Shown here in pieces: positions 26,901-41,063 of a stretch of 64,000 nucleotides of DNA (positions are counted from its first letter, which is position 1; each line of letters begins with the position of its first letter). A model generated the notes under the pieces. The model did not search any database. It had not been told where the DNA came from and saw only the letters and a list, made by a program, of their open reading frames with translations. Source of the DNA: Anas platyrhynchos. Taxonomy: Eukaryota > Chordata > Aves > Anseriformes > Anatidae. A program made the translations under genes and the position numbers. The stretch covers positions 21,442,501 to 21,506,500 of the forward strand of contig NC_092592.1 of assembly GCF_047663525.1 (NCBI RefSeq). The letters run 5' to 3'.

Positions 26901-29900
26901 TTCCCCTCCAGACTCTGTACCATCAGCCCCAAACTTTCCAAAACCACACTGTTCACTTTGTGGTTTGGGTCTTGTTGCTGCCACGCCACTGCTACTGTTT
27001 GACATACTGCTGGTTTTGCCTCTCCACTTCCTCAGGGGACGGATGTCTGTCTGTGAGGGAAGGCACACTGTGTTCACAGGTCCTCCCAGCTCTGCTATGG
27101 CAAGATTGAGTCCACACACTCTTTTCCAACCACACACAGTTCCTGATGACCAAATTCAGTGCGGAGTGGTGGTACCAGCATGTCACTCAAGAACAGAACA
27201 GGGAGGGATGTTGACAGCCTTTGGCCTGTGAGGTCGTATGTGAGCAGTTGCGATGTGGGCACTGATGTGTTAATGATTCTGTGGGACACATGAAAGGACA
27301 AACTGGAGTTTCCTAGCAAAGGTCTATACCTGAAGAAGTAAAATCTGAAGGGAAGAACCACCACAGACAAGTTACAATTCACATGTACAGCAGACACATT
27401 AGATGCTGGGCATTACACATCTATTCCAATGAAAACATTCAAACCAAATGCAACAGAGAGGAGTGCAAGGCAGCAGCTAGTATAACCTACTGATCCCCTG
27501 TTGCACCTTTACTGCCCAGTGCAGGCATTACCAAGACATGCTGGTGCCATGTTTACAAGGCTGTGATGAAGAGCAAAGCGTGCAGTGAGAAAACAGAGTT
27601 GTCCCTGTGGGACAGTGACTTTATTGGCTCTTTCCAGAACCACAGTCTCTTACCTCTTTATAGCCTCCCAGACTTTAATGCCATCATCCCGATAATAGTA
27701 GTAGGGGATATCCTCTTTGCTGTCCATCCCTTTAGCTTTGATCTCATCAGGGAAGCAGAGTGAGCTGTAAGTCAGATCCTTCATTGCTTTCTGAACCATT
27801 TGTACATGTCCTCCTCCACCTGTAGCATTTGCCTGCAGGAAGAATGGCAAGACATGAACATAGATAATGTTTTCTTCATGTTGAGGTTGGCTTTCCAAAC
27901 CCCCAGGAGATGGCAGTCAACATTGGTGAATCTGTTTTTACCAGCAGAAAAGCATATTTCCACACACAAAAAGTACCAAACTGCAGAAGTCCAGGATTGG
28001 ACATTCAGATTTCACACAATTCTGAACTGGTGACTTTGAGGTGAAAGATACCATCTTTAGCACAACAGGAAATGAATTCACCACCTCTGTGTCTCAGATG
28101 ATGCTGGTTATGTTTCCCTTTTAGTAGAAAGGTCAAGAAACAACATGGTATGTGATGGGTAAGGAGGTAAAACACATTGGGAACCATGAAGGATAATGAA
28201 AATATGCAAAGGGGATTACTTACCTTGTCAAAAAGGCCACATTCACAAATAAGCTGTTCTCGGGCTTTGGTATTGATGGCTATTGTGAACCGCATGTGTG
28301 GCACCAAGAGCTGTAAAATGGGATGAACAATGAAAGAAAGCAAATTCTCTGACTGAACTTAACAGCAACCACGTATAGAGTTTGATGTCCTGGATGACAG
28401 CAGCTAGCTGTATGCTGCCTTGCAAGGCAGCTAGTTGAACCATCTCAACCAGGATTTAACTTTTGGTTTGTTAAAGATAATGTGAAAACCTCCCTGACCT
28501 CCACATATCCCTCATGCAAGAACCAACCTTGAAGAGGGGATGCACAGCAGGCAGCTGCCGGAACATAGCTATGCTGAACACCTCTGAGACTAAATGTGTC
28601 CGTAACAGATGGGTCACTGTCTGGTGGATGTGGAAATCCGACGAGCGAACCCAAATTTTGGCCAGCAGCCAGTCATATGTGGCGTCTGAAGGAAGGAATA
28701 TGGGATTTTCCGGCCCAGGCTTTTGACCAAGCTGGAAGACATGAAAAGAATACAAAACCTCAGTCATTCACATTTAAGATGAGACAATAAGAAATGTGCT
28801 CCTTTAAAGACCCTGACAGCAACCCCACCTGGATTGCAATGGGTACAATTTTATTCTCCAGATTCTTGTACAGCAAACAGATGGGTGCAGCCAAGTACTG
28901 TATTGTGCATGGGTCTGTTTTATTGGCATCCACACCATCCAGGAGCTCATAGTCCACAATGAAAATGTTTCCTTGCTGGAAAACAAAAAAAAAAAAGCCT
29001 GATGTGTTTTAACAGATATGGGCAAGAGGAAAGAACACAGCAGAGTGTTCCTGGTGGGAAGGACAGAAAAAGGGCAGGGCAGCAGCTGGAAGGCAGATGA
29101 CAAAGGAAAAGGAAAAAGAAAGCACACAGGGAGGATAAGAAAGAAAAACAGAAAGGCACACGCGGCAAGGCTCAGAACAAAAGTTGCTAAGTCTTGGCCA
29201 GAGACTGGCGTATGCCCTGCAGGCCCACCCTTGCTCATGGTGGCCCAAGGGTGATGTTTGCCACTGGCAAAGCAAGCACCTTTACACAGACTACCTGACC
29301 TGTATCTGCTGAGCCTGACAGCAAGCCTTTCAGCAAGGAGTGGCTATGTATTTGGCATTCAAGCGGGGACACTAAGTTGCGAACAAGTTCCGTACTGTTT
29401 CATCCCCCATACTTATTGTACAGACAAGAGGAAGGCACCATCCCTGCCAACCCTTCTTCAGAAGATTAGTTCAGCTCTGCAGGTGACAGAGGTTAAGATT
29501 ATTCTAGGCAAGGGTAGGACATTTTGTCCTTCTGAAGCTCCCCAACCTTTTAGCCTTTTAGACAAAACCCCTGAAAAGGGCTCTTCACCTCCTGGTGACA
29601 CCTCTGCAATCTGGCCTGCAGCCAAAGAGAGGAGATGTAGCTGAAAGCAGCTAAAACAGGATTGGGATGTTAGAGAACATGAGAAGGAGCAGGTGGAGTC
29701 CAACTTCACTTGGAGCCTCACCTTTACTTCCTCCTCCAGGGTCAGGTTCCTCTCCAGACTGCATTCTACCATATCCATAGTCACTGGCAACTTCTTGGGT
29801 ATCTCTGTGCATCTCCGGATCAGCACGGGATTGCAGCCATTCAGGAACTGGTAGCCAAACATAAAATCTTCCTTCCAGTGCTGCATCACATATTCTAAAG

Positions 29901-32900
29901 GAAAATGAGCCTGCAGCTTCAGTATCAGTGCATTTTGAATTTCTGCCTTCCTCTCCACCTTTTGTTATGCTCCACTGCAACTTTGACTAAAGAAAGTTGC
30001 AAGAAAGGAATTCCCAAAGTAGATTTTTTTTTTAAATCACTTAAACAGACAATGCAATCTTTGCTTTTCTCTTTGAGAAGAACAGAATTGATAATAATTT
30101 GTTTCTCCATACACAGCAGCTATGAAGAGTAAAATATTCCATTCCAAGGAAAAATACTCTCTCCATCTGCAGACCACCTTCTCGGGTCTTCCACAGCATT
30201 TTTTAACCTCACTCTTCAAATTCTCAGGGTACAGACAAATAAGCCTCAAAATAATGGCACTGCCAGGGGAAGGGAAATATTCAACATGGGAAGGGAAAGA
30301 ACAGCAGCAAATGGAGCAGTTCTCTTGGCTGGAGCTGGGTGAGGGCTTCCTGGGGGGAAGGGTTTTGGCTGTGGGCTACTCATTGGCTGTTTTAATATGT
30401 GTTTTGTTTTTTTTTCCTTGTTTATTTTTCAATTGTTAATATAAACCTAGATTAACAACTCTTCTGAATAAAATGGTAGCTTTAGGTACTCCATCTTCTT
30501 ACTATTACATATGTAGTAATACTGCATGTTTCCAAACTTGCAGTTCTCAGTTTCCTAATATTATATTGCCACTTCAGCCTACAACTTCAAAGTCAGAAAA
30601 AACACGATTAACATAAAAAATTCCATCAGTATCTTTAAGGGAAAAACAAACGACTTAACCAAGTAACATTTCCCACTATGGCCTATTTTCAAAAAAAAAA
30701 AAAAAATTAATTCAAAAAAATTTTCAGAAAAAAAAATCAGAAAACCTTTTTCTGAACTCAATTTATTTTTCCAGGAAAGGTGAAAGGATGAAAAAGAGAG
30801 GCCTGGAGGAATGCAGTGATGATTAAAAAAAATCATTTTTTTTTCTAACAGAGGAAGAAAAGTTGAGTTTACTTAAAGTTTATATTTACATCATCTCTGC
30901 ACAGTGGGTTTAGAGCTGTGTCTGAAGTCTATAGGGAGTAAAAAATGACTCATCTCCTTGGACAGAAACTGCATGACTGAAAAATGTCTTGAACCTGTTT
31001 CTGGCCGTGTATGGCTTGCAAATAATGAGATTTGGTTACATTAATATAATTGAGACTGATTCTTAAAAATTTAAAACTGGCAGAAATGGAGTATTCCTCA
31101 GGGACATGGAAATATTATCAATTAAATTAAATATAAATTATATCTAAGCCTTGTGTTAGAAGTACTTTAGGAAGCAATCTTATTAAATGTAACGAATTCC
31201 TATAATTAGCTTTTAATAGCTCTGGACTCCTTGTGTGCTTTATTTTATACCTGAAACCGTAGAAATTCCTCCTATTTTTGTTAACTGGTCCTTAGCCAGC
31301 CTGAAGAGAGGAAATACTTCAGAGGAGGAGGGAAAAGTATATTCTTTTGCAGAGTCAGAACAGGCCACTTACATGCACTTGAGGAGCCACACAGGAACTA
31401 CTGAATAGTATCTGTTTATCTATTACATCCAGTAACACAGTAAAATAAAACCAAGTGATATAACCGCCAGCCATAGTATCAGCTTGGGTTTGGCTCACAA
31501 ATCAATGGCATCCCAGCCCTACTTTACAGAAGTGACACCATCTGCCCATTCTGTCTGCAATACTTTTACTCAGCTTTCAAATAACTGCTAAGATTTCATA
31601 CTGAAAAGGATTAAAGAAAAGAAGAATTTTCTCTTTGTATCTGAATACTACATCAGTGGAAGTTTTAGCAGTACCAAAGATACTCCAGAAACCAAATAAG
31701 CATGAATACAAAAGTGAAACTCAGGCTCTCACAGTTATTTTTTTCTAGTAAGAAGATGCCAGCATGAAATGGTAAATGCAGTGCCACATTTCATGCAGTA
31801 TGCACCAGTAATTCTGACACATTTTTTAAGAGGTAACATTTTGGGTAGACGCCGCAAGCCTTTTTAAGCACTAACTAGCACTAATTTCCAGTAAGAATTA
31901 CGGTTCCTCTGGTTGTGGTCTGATGGCCTATTTTGTCTGCAGCAGAACCAGGTAAAGAAGCTACAGCTCCCAGGTCATTCTCAGCTCTGCACAACCCATC
32001 CCCAGACCTGCTGGACTGATGGCATGCATTTTCATGCTTAGAACAAGTTCTGTCAAAACGACCCCTGTTAGGAACAACTTACCACCAAAAGCATTTGAGT
32101 TGCACCTTATAACTGGTGCACATGGCCCACGAGAACTGACAGAGGGGAGCTACAGCAGAACTGAGGCAGTGGTAACCTCCCCATGTCGGAACTGGAATGA
32201 GGAGCCAGGAGCTTTAGCAGAAGCATAACCAGGACCAGGCAAATGGCTGGGATGTTAGGTAACAGACTTCAATTTGGACTATGCAAGAGGCCAGAGGGCT
32301 AATCCTAGCACTAACTTTTACTGAAGAACATTTCCAAACAGAGCTCTTGGCATATTTTTCATGTATTTAGGTGGCTGAAGTGGGAGATATGTAAGCAAAC
32401 TTTCAAAAAGGCCTTAATAGTTAATATGCTCTGAAAACCCCACTAAACTATCTTCAGGTTTAAATGCTAAATACATTTGAAAATTCGTTCAATGGGACTT
32501 GCACATATCACAAAAATAGGTTTCTAAAAGCCAGAAGAGACTATTTTCTCTCTTTTTTTTTCCCCATTTCATTTATGTATTTTTTGGATATATTTATATA
32601 TATCCAATCATTTATATTATCTCTGGTATAACTTAGGACAGAGAACATCACTGAGCAATCCCCAGCAGTTTTAGCTTGTATGACATCATAAATTAGAGAA
32701 GTTGTGGATGCCCCATCCCTGGAAGTGTTCAAGGCCGGGTTGGATTGGGCTTTGGGCAACCTGATCTAGTGGGAGGTGTCTCTGCCTGTGGTGGGGTGGG
32801 GCTTGAAACTGGATGACCTTTAAGGTCCCTTCCAACCCAAACGGCTCCATGATTCTACAGTAACTTCACCTTTTGGTCTTTCAGGCTGTTACTATGATCA

Positions 32901-35900
32901 GCAGTCTAACATTAGAGTCTGTTTACGATAAATAATGTGAGAACAGAAGTGTAGAACAGCCACTTCCATCCTAATCAGATATGTTCACGACAACAAATTA
33001 GTCATTTGATGACGCAAACACAAGCAAATGCTGGTAAACCCACCAGAGATTGTGTTGCTGATTCTCACAAAGATCTTCTCAAAATCTGCGAAGTCACTCC
33101 AGGAGGACTGGAACATGTGCATAAACCGGTTGATATAAAGATTCTCCATTCTAAAAACAAAACAAAGTCCTGAATAAATGCTACATAAATGCTAAACTTG
33201 TTGTTATTAAATAGAAAGAACTTATTTTGATTAGATGACAGTGGATATAGAATAAGGTTGACTTTTCACTAACACTTCAAATGTGCAAAGAAAAGCACAT
33301 TCACTGCACAAAGATGGGTAGGGAAGATAACAGAGCAAAGAAAGACCACAGCGTCACAGGAAATCCTCCCAAACAGAATTTGATGGATGAACAACTCCAG
33401 AAGCCTGGAGTTATAAACAGTACACTAAGACTGAGGAAACACTAAAATGAACTGCATTAGAAATGGCTGAAGAGGGCAAAAAACCTGGGTGAGGGTCTCT
33501 GCTTGCTGGTAGTATAGGTCATACAAGTACCTGAAGCCTTCAGAATTATCCCCAATAATTATCAATACACATGATTAATACTCTGCAAATCTAAGGAATT
33601 ATACACTGCCAACAGCATCTGAAGGTCCAACCCTGCAACAGACAAAGGAATCTCCCAGCTATATTTCTTTCTTTCTAAGTTCAGTTTTGCATGTCCCAAG
33701 AAACGGAATTTTCCCTCCTCTTTTCCACTACTCCCTAGTCCCATATAACTCTCACAACTCTCACATTGTACCTTAAGCTTGTACCCTGTCCACTGTTCCA
33801 CTGTGCCTGCCCTTGGGTTTTCAAACACACCTCAGGTGTCTTCCTTCCTACTGCACCCAACCTAAAGGAAGACCCCATGCCTTCACCTCAGCTGTGCAGA
33901 TAGCTATCCTAAGCCCCCAGAGCACAACAGGGTAGCTAGATAGGAACTATCAAACTAATTCCCCAGAGCTTTTCAGTCTACCCAGCCAAAAACGTAAGTG
34001 TAGATTTTCAACCAAACATGCCAGTCAAGAACATTGCTGTTCCTTGGGAAAATGTCTTTTGTGTAATACCAATTCTCCAGAATGGCTGGCTATCTACAAC
34101 AAAGCTTCAGATTTCTATTTCACAGTTATGTGCCCTTACAGCCAAAGATAAAAACAACAACAAAAGTCCCCGCACTCTGTTAAATGTTTTGCAAGTTTTA
34201 TTTGGCTGTGAGTCAGGATCTCTGACAATATGTTGCAGACTGGTAGGGAAGGAGGCTAGATGGGCTGTTAAGCTCCCTACTTCTCTTATTGACCTATGCT
34301 TGATGTCAAAGCCCCCATCTGATGTCCTGGGAGGCACATCTTTCCAAAACATGGAAGGACCAGAATATTATCAGAATCACAGATGTAGGTGATTGTAGGT
34401 GATCTTAGAGCAGCCTGGTCTCACCACAGGCTACCTCACCATTTGATACAGCATGATGCAGCTTGGCCTTGGGAGACAGCTCCAAAGTAGACTCAGAGGC
34501 CAAAGGGCTCCTATTTTCCTCATTAACCCTGTATTATTTCAAAGAGTTCAGTGGGATTTTTCAGGCTCACCCAACAGTCTGGACTCCATTTTCAATGACA
34601 TGAGATGTGCAAGTGGGTGGGTCGTGACTTTATTGCCACAGGCAGAACACACTCCCATGTGGCTAACCACACCTATCATCACATAAGTGAGGAGCTGCTG
34701 CGAACAGCTTTTCTTCAGCCAGGTGTCAAGGGTACCCTGATACCATCTTTTGGTATCTGACTGAAAGGCCTAATTTTCCCAAATAGCCAGAGGAGAGAAT
34801 ATCTTCAGTGGGTGACACTGATCACTAAGTTAGATGCCTAAGGTAGAACATGACAATGACTCTTCTTCCTGTGCATTTCATCAGAGCCTTTCCTCCCCCT
34901 GTCTACACCCAAAACAGTCTAGCAAGAATGCAGAGGCATAGGCAGTTCCAAGAGTGAAAAGCTTAAAAAACTGATTTAAAACAAGACAATTCTTCCTTCA
35001 TTTTTTTTCTCCTATTTTATTTGACTGCAGGTCCAGCTGGGAGAAAAGAATGCAATTTTGAGATTCAATGAAACATAAAAGGTGAACACATCCTTATCCT
35101 GCACTAAAAAAGTTTTTGCAAAATTCCACAGACACTTACGCTTTAGAGTAGTTCAGGACAAAGTCAATTCCTTTCTCATTGTCAAACTGGATGTCACGGG
35201 GCAGTTCACTGTGAGAATGGGCATCAATGCTCAGTGGAAAGCCAGGATGCCACTCCTTCCAGCTGAGAAAACAAGAGAGATTGGATTAACTACATAACCT
35301 CACCAGCATGAGAGCTGTATCATTCATTCACCTGCACTGCTTCTGTGACTCAGCTATAAAGAAAACTTGCAGCAGACTCATTTGGGACAAAAATAGTGAC
35401 TTACGCTACATTAATACCCACCAGTAACCTACAGAAACCTGAAGTACAATAGAAGGCATCTACTTGGCCACCTACTTTCACAAAACCCAAAGTATCTTAT
35501 TATCTGTGATATTTCCAAACACCTGTCACATTTGGTTGAAAATGTCAGTAGCTACAAATTTATTGGGAGGGGGCAGAGAGAAAGACGGCTGTGTAATGCA
35601 CACTGGCCTCACGAAATACAGCCTAACAGTGTGAAATGAATAACCTGAGATTTCGAGTAAGCAGTTATGTGTTAAGGTTTTGTTAATTGTATTTGTACAG
35701 TGGAAAGACACAGGAAGACAGACACAGAAGCACACAGGGGTTGTAACTGACTTGCACCACAAGTCTCTGCTGACCAAAGGCATGCTCAGACAGCTACCTC
35801 CATAAGATAAAAATGATGCTTTACCCAACTGGCACTGCAGAAATCACTAAGCAGGAATATTATCAGCCCTAAATTTGCCAAAAATACTGTGAAATGACTA

Positions 35901-38900
35901 GCATCTAACGTACTCAGACATGTATTTATTTTCCTCCAAAAGGCAACTCTACCAGAGATACACACAGTCTTGCCTCAGCTCCTCAGAAAAGCCTCACCTT
36001 CATGGCACTCATTTTTGGCAATGTAGGATCTTGCACTGTGCCCCATTTTTACTTCAAAAGAAAGCAGGGCAATTTGTAAAGAAGGTTTTGATGATATTTC
36101 CAAACCTCCTTCTGCACACAGACTGCATTGGGCACTGTCTGTTAATGCACATGAACTGCAAATTGCTATTTTCCTGGAATTAAAAGTGGTTTTGCCTTCC
36201 TTTTTGCATACATAAATAACATTTTGTGCCACCCATCTTTATGATCTAGCTTTTCCTCTGCTGTTTCCCATAATTTGTGTTCAAGATCTTTTCTTAGTCA
36301 AATGATATCAACAACACATATGCCAAACCTCAATCCAGCAATTCTGAATGGACCTAGTGTTATTCTCTACTGATAAGGAGGGGCAAGTGAGAGAAACTTT
36401 TGTTCTTTTAACAGAGAGTATGTTTCTACAGAAAGGAAATGCATGTCTTCTGGAATTGCCCACTGATAAAAGATAGCATTTTCTTGTTGTGACCTTCTCT
36501 TGATTAGGAAGGTCCATGACAGTATAGAGGTGGGTCATACAACTGTGTTTTGAAGGCACATTCCAGACCACTCAAACAGGGCCAGATCTTCCACTGCACC
36601 TTGTGCAAGAAGCAATTAAAACTAACTTGCTAGAGCAGCCAAGGAAGTTCTGCTAAGAGATGACGTGCTTAGATGATATTCCAAAACTGGAGTTCAGCTT
36701 GCAACATGCAAATTAAATCTGTCTTTGACCATTCTTGAAAGAACAACTGTAGGTCAGAGGCTGTACACATGTAGAGACTGTACCATTGAATTCCAGCTTA
36801 AATCTTCCAGACAGGCTTATCTGGGATTCAAGTATCTCGTAACGTCACTTGCAGCAGCATGGCCGTCATTTACATGAATTCCATCTAATGTAAAAAAGCA
36901 TAAATGGCCAACATGCAAACTTTTTTTTTTTTTTTTTTTTTTAACCCAGCAATTCAATATTTAGAGGAATATGATGATCTTCCAACCCCTGACATCTGAT
37001 GAGAAGAGGCCCTGGACTTTCCGGGGAGCTATGAGAGACTCACCGATACATTTTTTGACGGTTCTCGAGCTCTTTACGTCTGTGCTGCTTGAGAATCTGG
37101 GTCTTGTCATCCCGAGGGAGCTTTGCTGTGAACCAGGGAAAAAAGACAGGGTTATGAGGTTTCTCTATCCCCATGCAGGTCTTGAGGAGGACAGCAATGT
37201 TTCCAAACCTTCAAACTTTTGACCTATACCTTTACAAAGTTTCTGTAAATGCTCACATGATGCAATTGATTACCTCAAGTAGAAATGCAGGTCCCCACAC
37301 AGTCTGTGGAAGGAGATAAGCTCCTAACTTGGTGCCTCCAAGAGGCAGGAAATTTGGATAAGCTAAGAACATCCGTCTTAACTTTTATATAAAACACTTG
37401 CTGCACTTATCTCGTGTTAAATGGTCTGAATAGGATCATGGGAATTAATTTCATATTTCAGCATGTAAGGGTGTTTTCACTGATCAAAGAAATCACAACC
37501 ACAGTATTATTCTAGCAAATCTTCTAAGTTAAAAAACAACACTGGGAAACATGTCCTACCCTCTCTCCTTACACTGTACTCTCCTTGACCAGCTTGGGGC
37601 AATGATCATATTTTTGTGCTATGAAAACAGAAAGAAAACCAGGTAGGCTTCGTTCCCTGACAGCTTGCTCTTTTGGCCACGTATTCACTATAACACAACA
37701 GAGACTTCCTTAGTGATCAGGAGAAAGGGCAAGGTATATGGCTTGCTTTACATATGCAAAGGAAAAGGCAGATAAAGCCCTTGGAGTTCCACGGAAATAG
37801 GTATTTGGGGTTGGACACTTCAGAGGTAATGTAATTGTTAACACATATGGCTAACAATTTCCAGCTGGTTGTGTTTAAGTTACCAACAGGGTTTCACTTG
37901 ATTTTGTCCTCTACCTCACCATACTCCAAATGCCATGAAAAGCTGCTTTTTAAGGAAAGGTTGCAGTTGCTACAAATCAAACTATGAAGTATGGAAAGTC
38001 CCCCCCGAAGAACAAAAATAAGGAAACTGACACATAGTTGTCATGACATGACAAAAGGCTTTAAACAGTTTTTCAGCACGCAGCATGTCTGACCAGGCAG
38101 CCAACAGATTAATGGGAAGACAAGCATTTATTTCAATCGCTTCGTATATTGTCAGCTGTTTTTAGGCATTCATGCTGCAGCCTTCTACAGCAACAGATAC
38201 TAGGAAAACACAGAGGGGAACAAGGAAACACCAGTGAAAAAAACCTGCCCCAATCCTGATCACAGTAAGTGGGTAATCGAAGACTGTTAAAACACAAATT
38301 TCAGGACCAGCAGGCTACTTTGAACACAGCACAGAAGTGCTGTAACACTTCTCTCAGTCGGTCTCTGCTACTTACAGCAGCCATATCTATCTCACCCTGC
38401 TTTCTTCTGGACTTGATAACATGCAAAGAGAAGGAGCAAAAAGTGGAGCTGTTGTTTCCTGTCAGTCCTTGCACCTGCTGAACAACCTACTTTGGGATTT
38501 TATTTTACTCTCAGGAAAATGAGACAATTTCCAATCAATTAATCATGGGCCATTTAGGGGCTTAGCATGGAACAAAGATGGGACATCAATTGTACTAGCT
38601 CAAAAGGGCTACGGAGATGTGGAACAGACAAAAATTTGGCATTAGGGTCAGCCTTCAATTTCAAGACCAGCATACTGAGCAAAGGAAAGAGCGCTCCCTT
38701 GCATGTGTTTCCCAAACCATCCAACTCAACCGCCAGTGTCCAGCCTTACAAAGAAAGTGGTGCTTGTCAGCAGGGACTGCCCATTCCCTAGGATGCAGAA
38801 GGGTTCTGGCAATGGTTCTCCACATGATAGAGAAGACTGGGAGGTACAGTGGGAAAAAGGAATGAGCAGTGGGAGAATTCTGGGAACTCCACAGAAAATC

Positions 38901-41014
38901 TGGTTTCTTAAGGTGCTCACCTCTTCCATCTCGAAGGACAATCTCTTTTTCATCTGTAATCCAACGGTAACATGGAAATTCCAGATAATCACCCAGTGGA
39001 GTTTTTACAGTGACATACTTAAGGTACCAATCATCTTGGTACCAATATTTTCGTTTCTCAATTTTTATTAGCTGAATTTCTCCAAGGTCTTCTTCCACTG
39101 TCACATCATAGGAGTCAACCTACAGAGCAGAAATACAGTCAATGGTCCACTGCATACACAGGGAGCACAACCAGCACTACACAAGCATACCTGGCCTTCC
39201 CAGTGGCCTGCTATGGCATGGGTACAACAGAACTTTCTCGCTTCCACTGGTTGAGAAAAGGAAGGGCCATTATAGAATTGAAATGCAATAGAAAGATGAA
39301 TAAAAGAACAAATAACATGCAGAGCACTCCAGAAATAAAGAAACATTTTGCATGCAAAGCAAAAATGGTATTACTCCTTCAACTGTTTGCAAGTCTGAGA
39401 AAAATCTACAGACCATGAAAGCATTTGCTACTACCCTAGCAATAGCCAAAAGAGACATTGGTTGGGCAAGTCTGTTCATACAACTGGACTGGAAGGATGA
39501 TCATGAGACCAAGACATTGGACTAAGAATCAAAAGATCGGTGTGTATTATTCAGATGGGTTTCAGACTCAGGACAGCACCCAGATCACCTGAATTCCTTT
39601 TGCCTCTTGCTTCTTGTGGCTGGTCTGCTTCCATTCTCCATTTTAAAAATGAGGACAATGATGCATTTTCTGTTTGTATCACTCAGATTCACAAAGGAAT
39701 ATAAGCAGCTAACTGAAAGCAAGGTTCACAAGAACCCCATCTAGCTCTGTATGTACTTCAGGATCTTCAGGCACTCAGTCTTTCACAGAAAACAAGTCAG
39801 CATGTGGAAATGTGGCTTAGTTCTTTAGTTTAGAGTTAGCTCAAAGGCTCAACTCCCACAATGAGTAGAGACCTCAGAGTGGCACAGTAGCTAGTTTGGT
39901 TAGTCCTTTCCCATACACAGGAGCTTTCCACTGAGTGGGTACCGAAGGCTTGGGCTGCGCACCCCTCCCCCTTCAGCTGTGTCCTCACCAGCTGCCTATG
40001 GGGACAGGCCCCAGAAACCGTGGTTCTGTCTCTATAGGCCTTGCTAGGAAAGGCAAGACACCTTGCTCAGCCTTGCCAGAAAGTGTGTATTTGTGGCCAT
40101 GTGCAACAGCAAACCTAAGCAGCCAAGTGCTCTAGCTACTCAGGTGCGATGAGTGGCTTCACTGAGGACCACCGAGAAGCAGTCACCCAGACAAAGCAAA
40201 ATACCCACCAAGGTCAGGCACCAGTTTACTGTGAAAATCCTCTTTCCCACAATGCTACTTTCAGTGTTGCAGCATGACCAGGCCTGGGAGAAAGCTAGTT
40301 GTGAACGTGCTGCTCCCCTCAGCATTTCTTGCCCATGCTAAGCACCTACAACCCAGAGCAATGGCTGTGATGAATGAGGATTAAGCGCCTCACTAATTGG
40401 CCTAGTGTATTTAGGATGGTGAACTCTTATCCCAAAGACAGGTGCTTTAGTCCACTCATGAGATGCACTCTTCTACTGCATGCAGGGACAGCACCGAGCA
40501 AACTGTAGTTCTGGTAGCACTTGAACTATCAGAACAGAAAGAAATGAGTGATCATTTCCAGTATGACCAGTAAGGAACCACATGGTGCTAGGCAGTTCTG
40601 GAGAATGAAAATTGACTCTCACTTTCCAACAGCATAAACAACTAAGGGCAAATAGTTGCAGCCAAGTGCTCATTGTAGCAAAGCAGAATTGGCTACAGCA
40701 GTCAGGAGGGCAGCAGCCAAACCCCGCTCTGCGCAATGATCTGGTAAGCATAATGCGGTTACAAGTAGAGACTGCATTCAGTCATGTGTTTTCTAAATGC
40801 TGACAATAATCTTAGAAACAAATCAGTTGCTGATATCGAAAGGGTGAGCTACTCTTCCTCTATAAGCTGCAGGGTCTTTAGGCATTCACCTGCCTGCATG
40901 TGCTTTGTCACTTGGCTCTCTGCCTAGACACCGTGCTCTACTTGTTCTTTTCAGGAGGACTTTCTAAGCTCTCTCCAGGCATTTGATATATACCCACTAT
41001 TACTGTCTTATTTG

Positions 41015-41063
<49 letters not shown>

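Larger units (their letters stand above)
33151..38920. other. ALOX5 introns 4, 3 and 2 (non-exonic parts)
   Basis: Intron 4 is 33151-35139, intron 3 is 35263-37043 and intron 2 is 37126-38920. The only clear feature is a T22 run at 36921-36942 in intron 3. Nothing else is supported. Confidence 0.75.
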
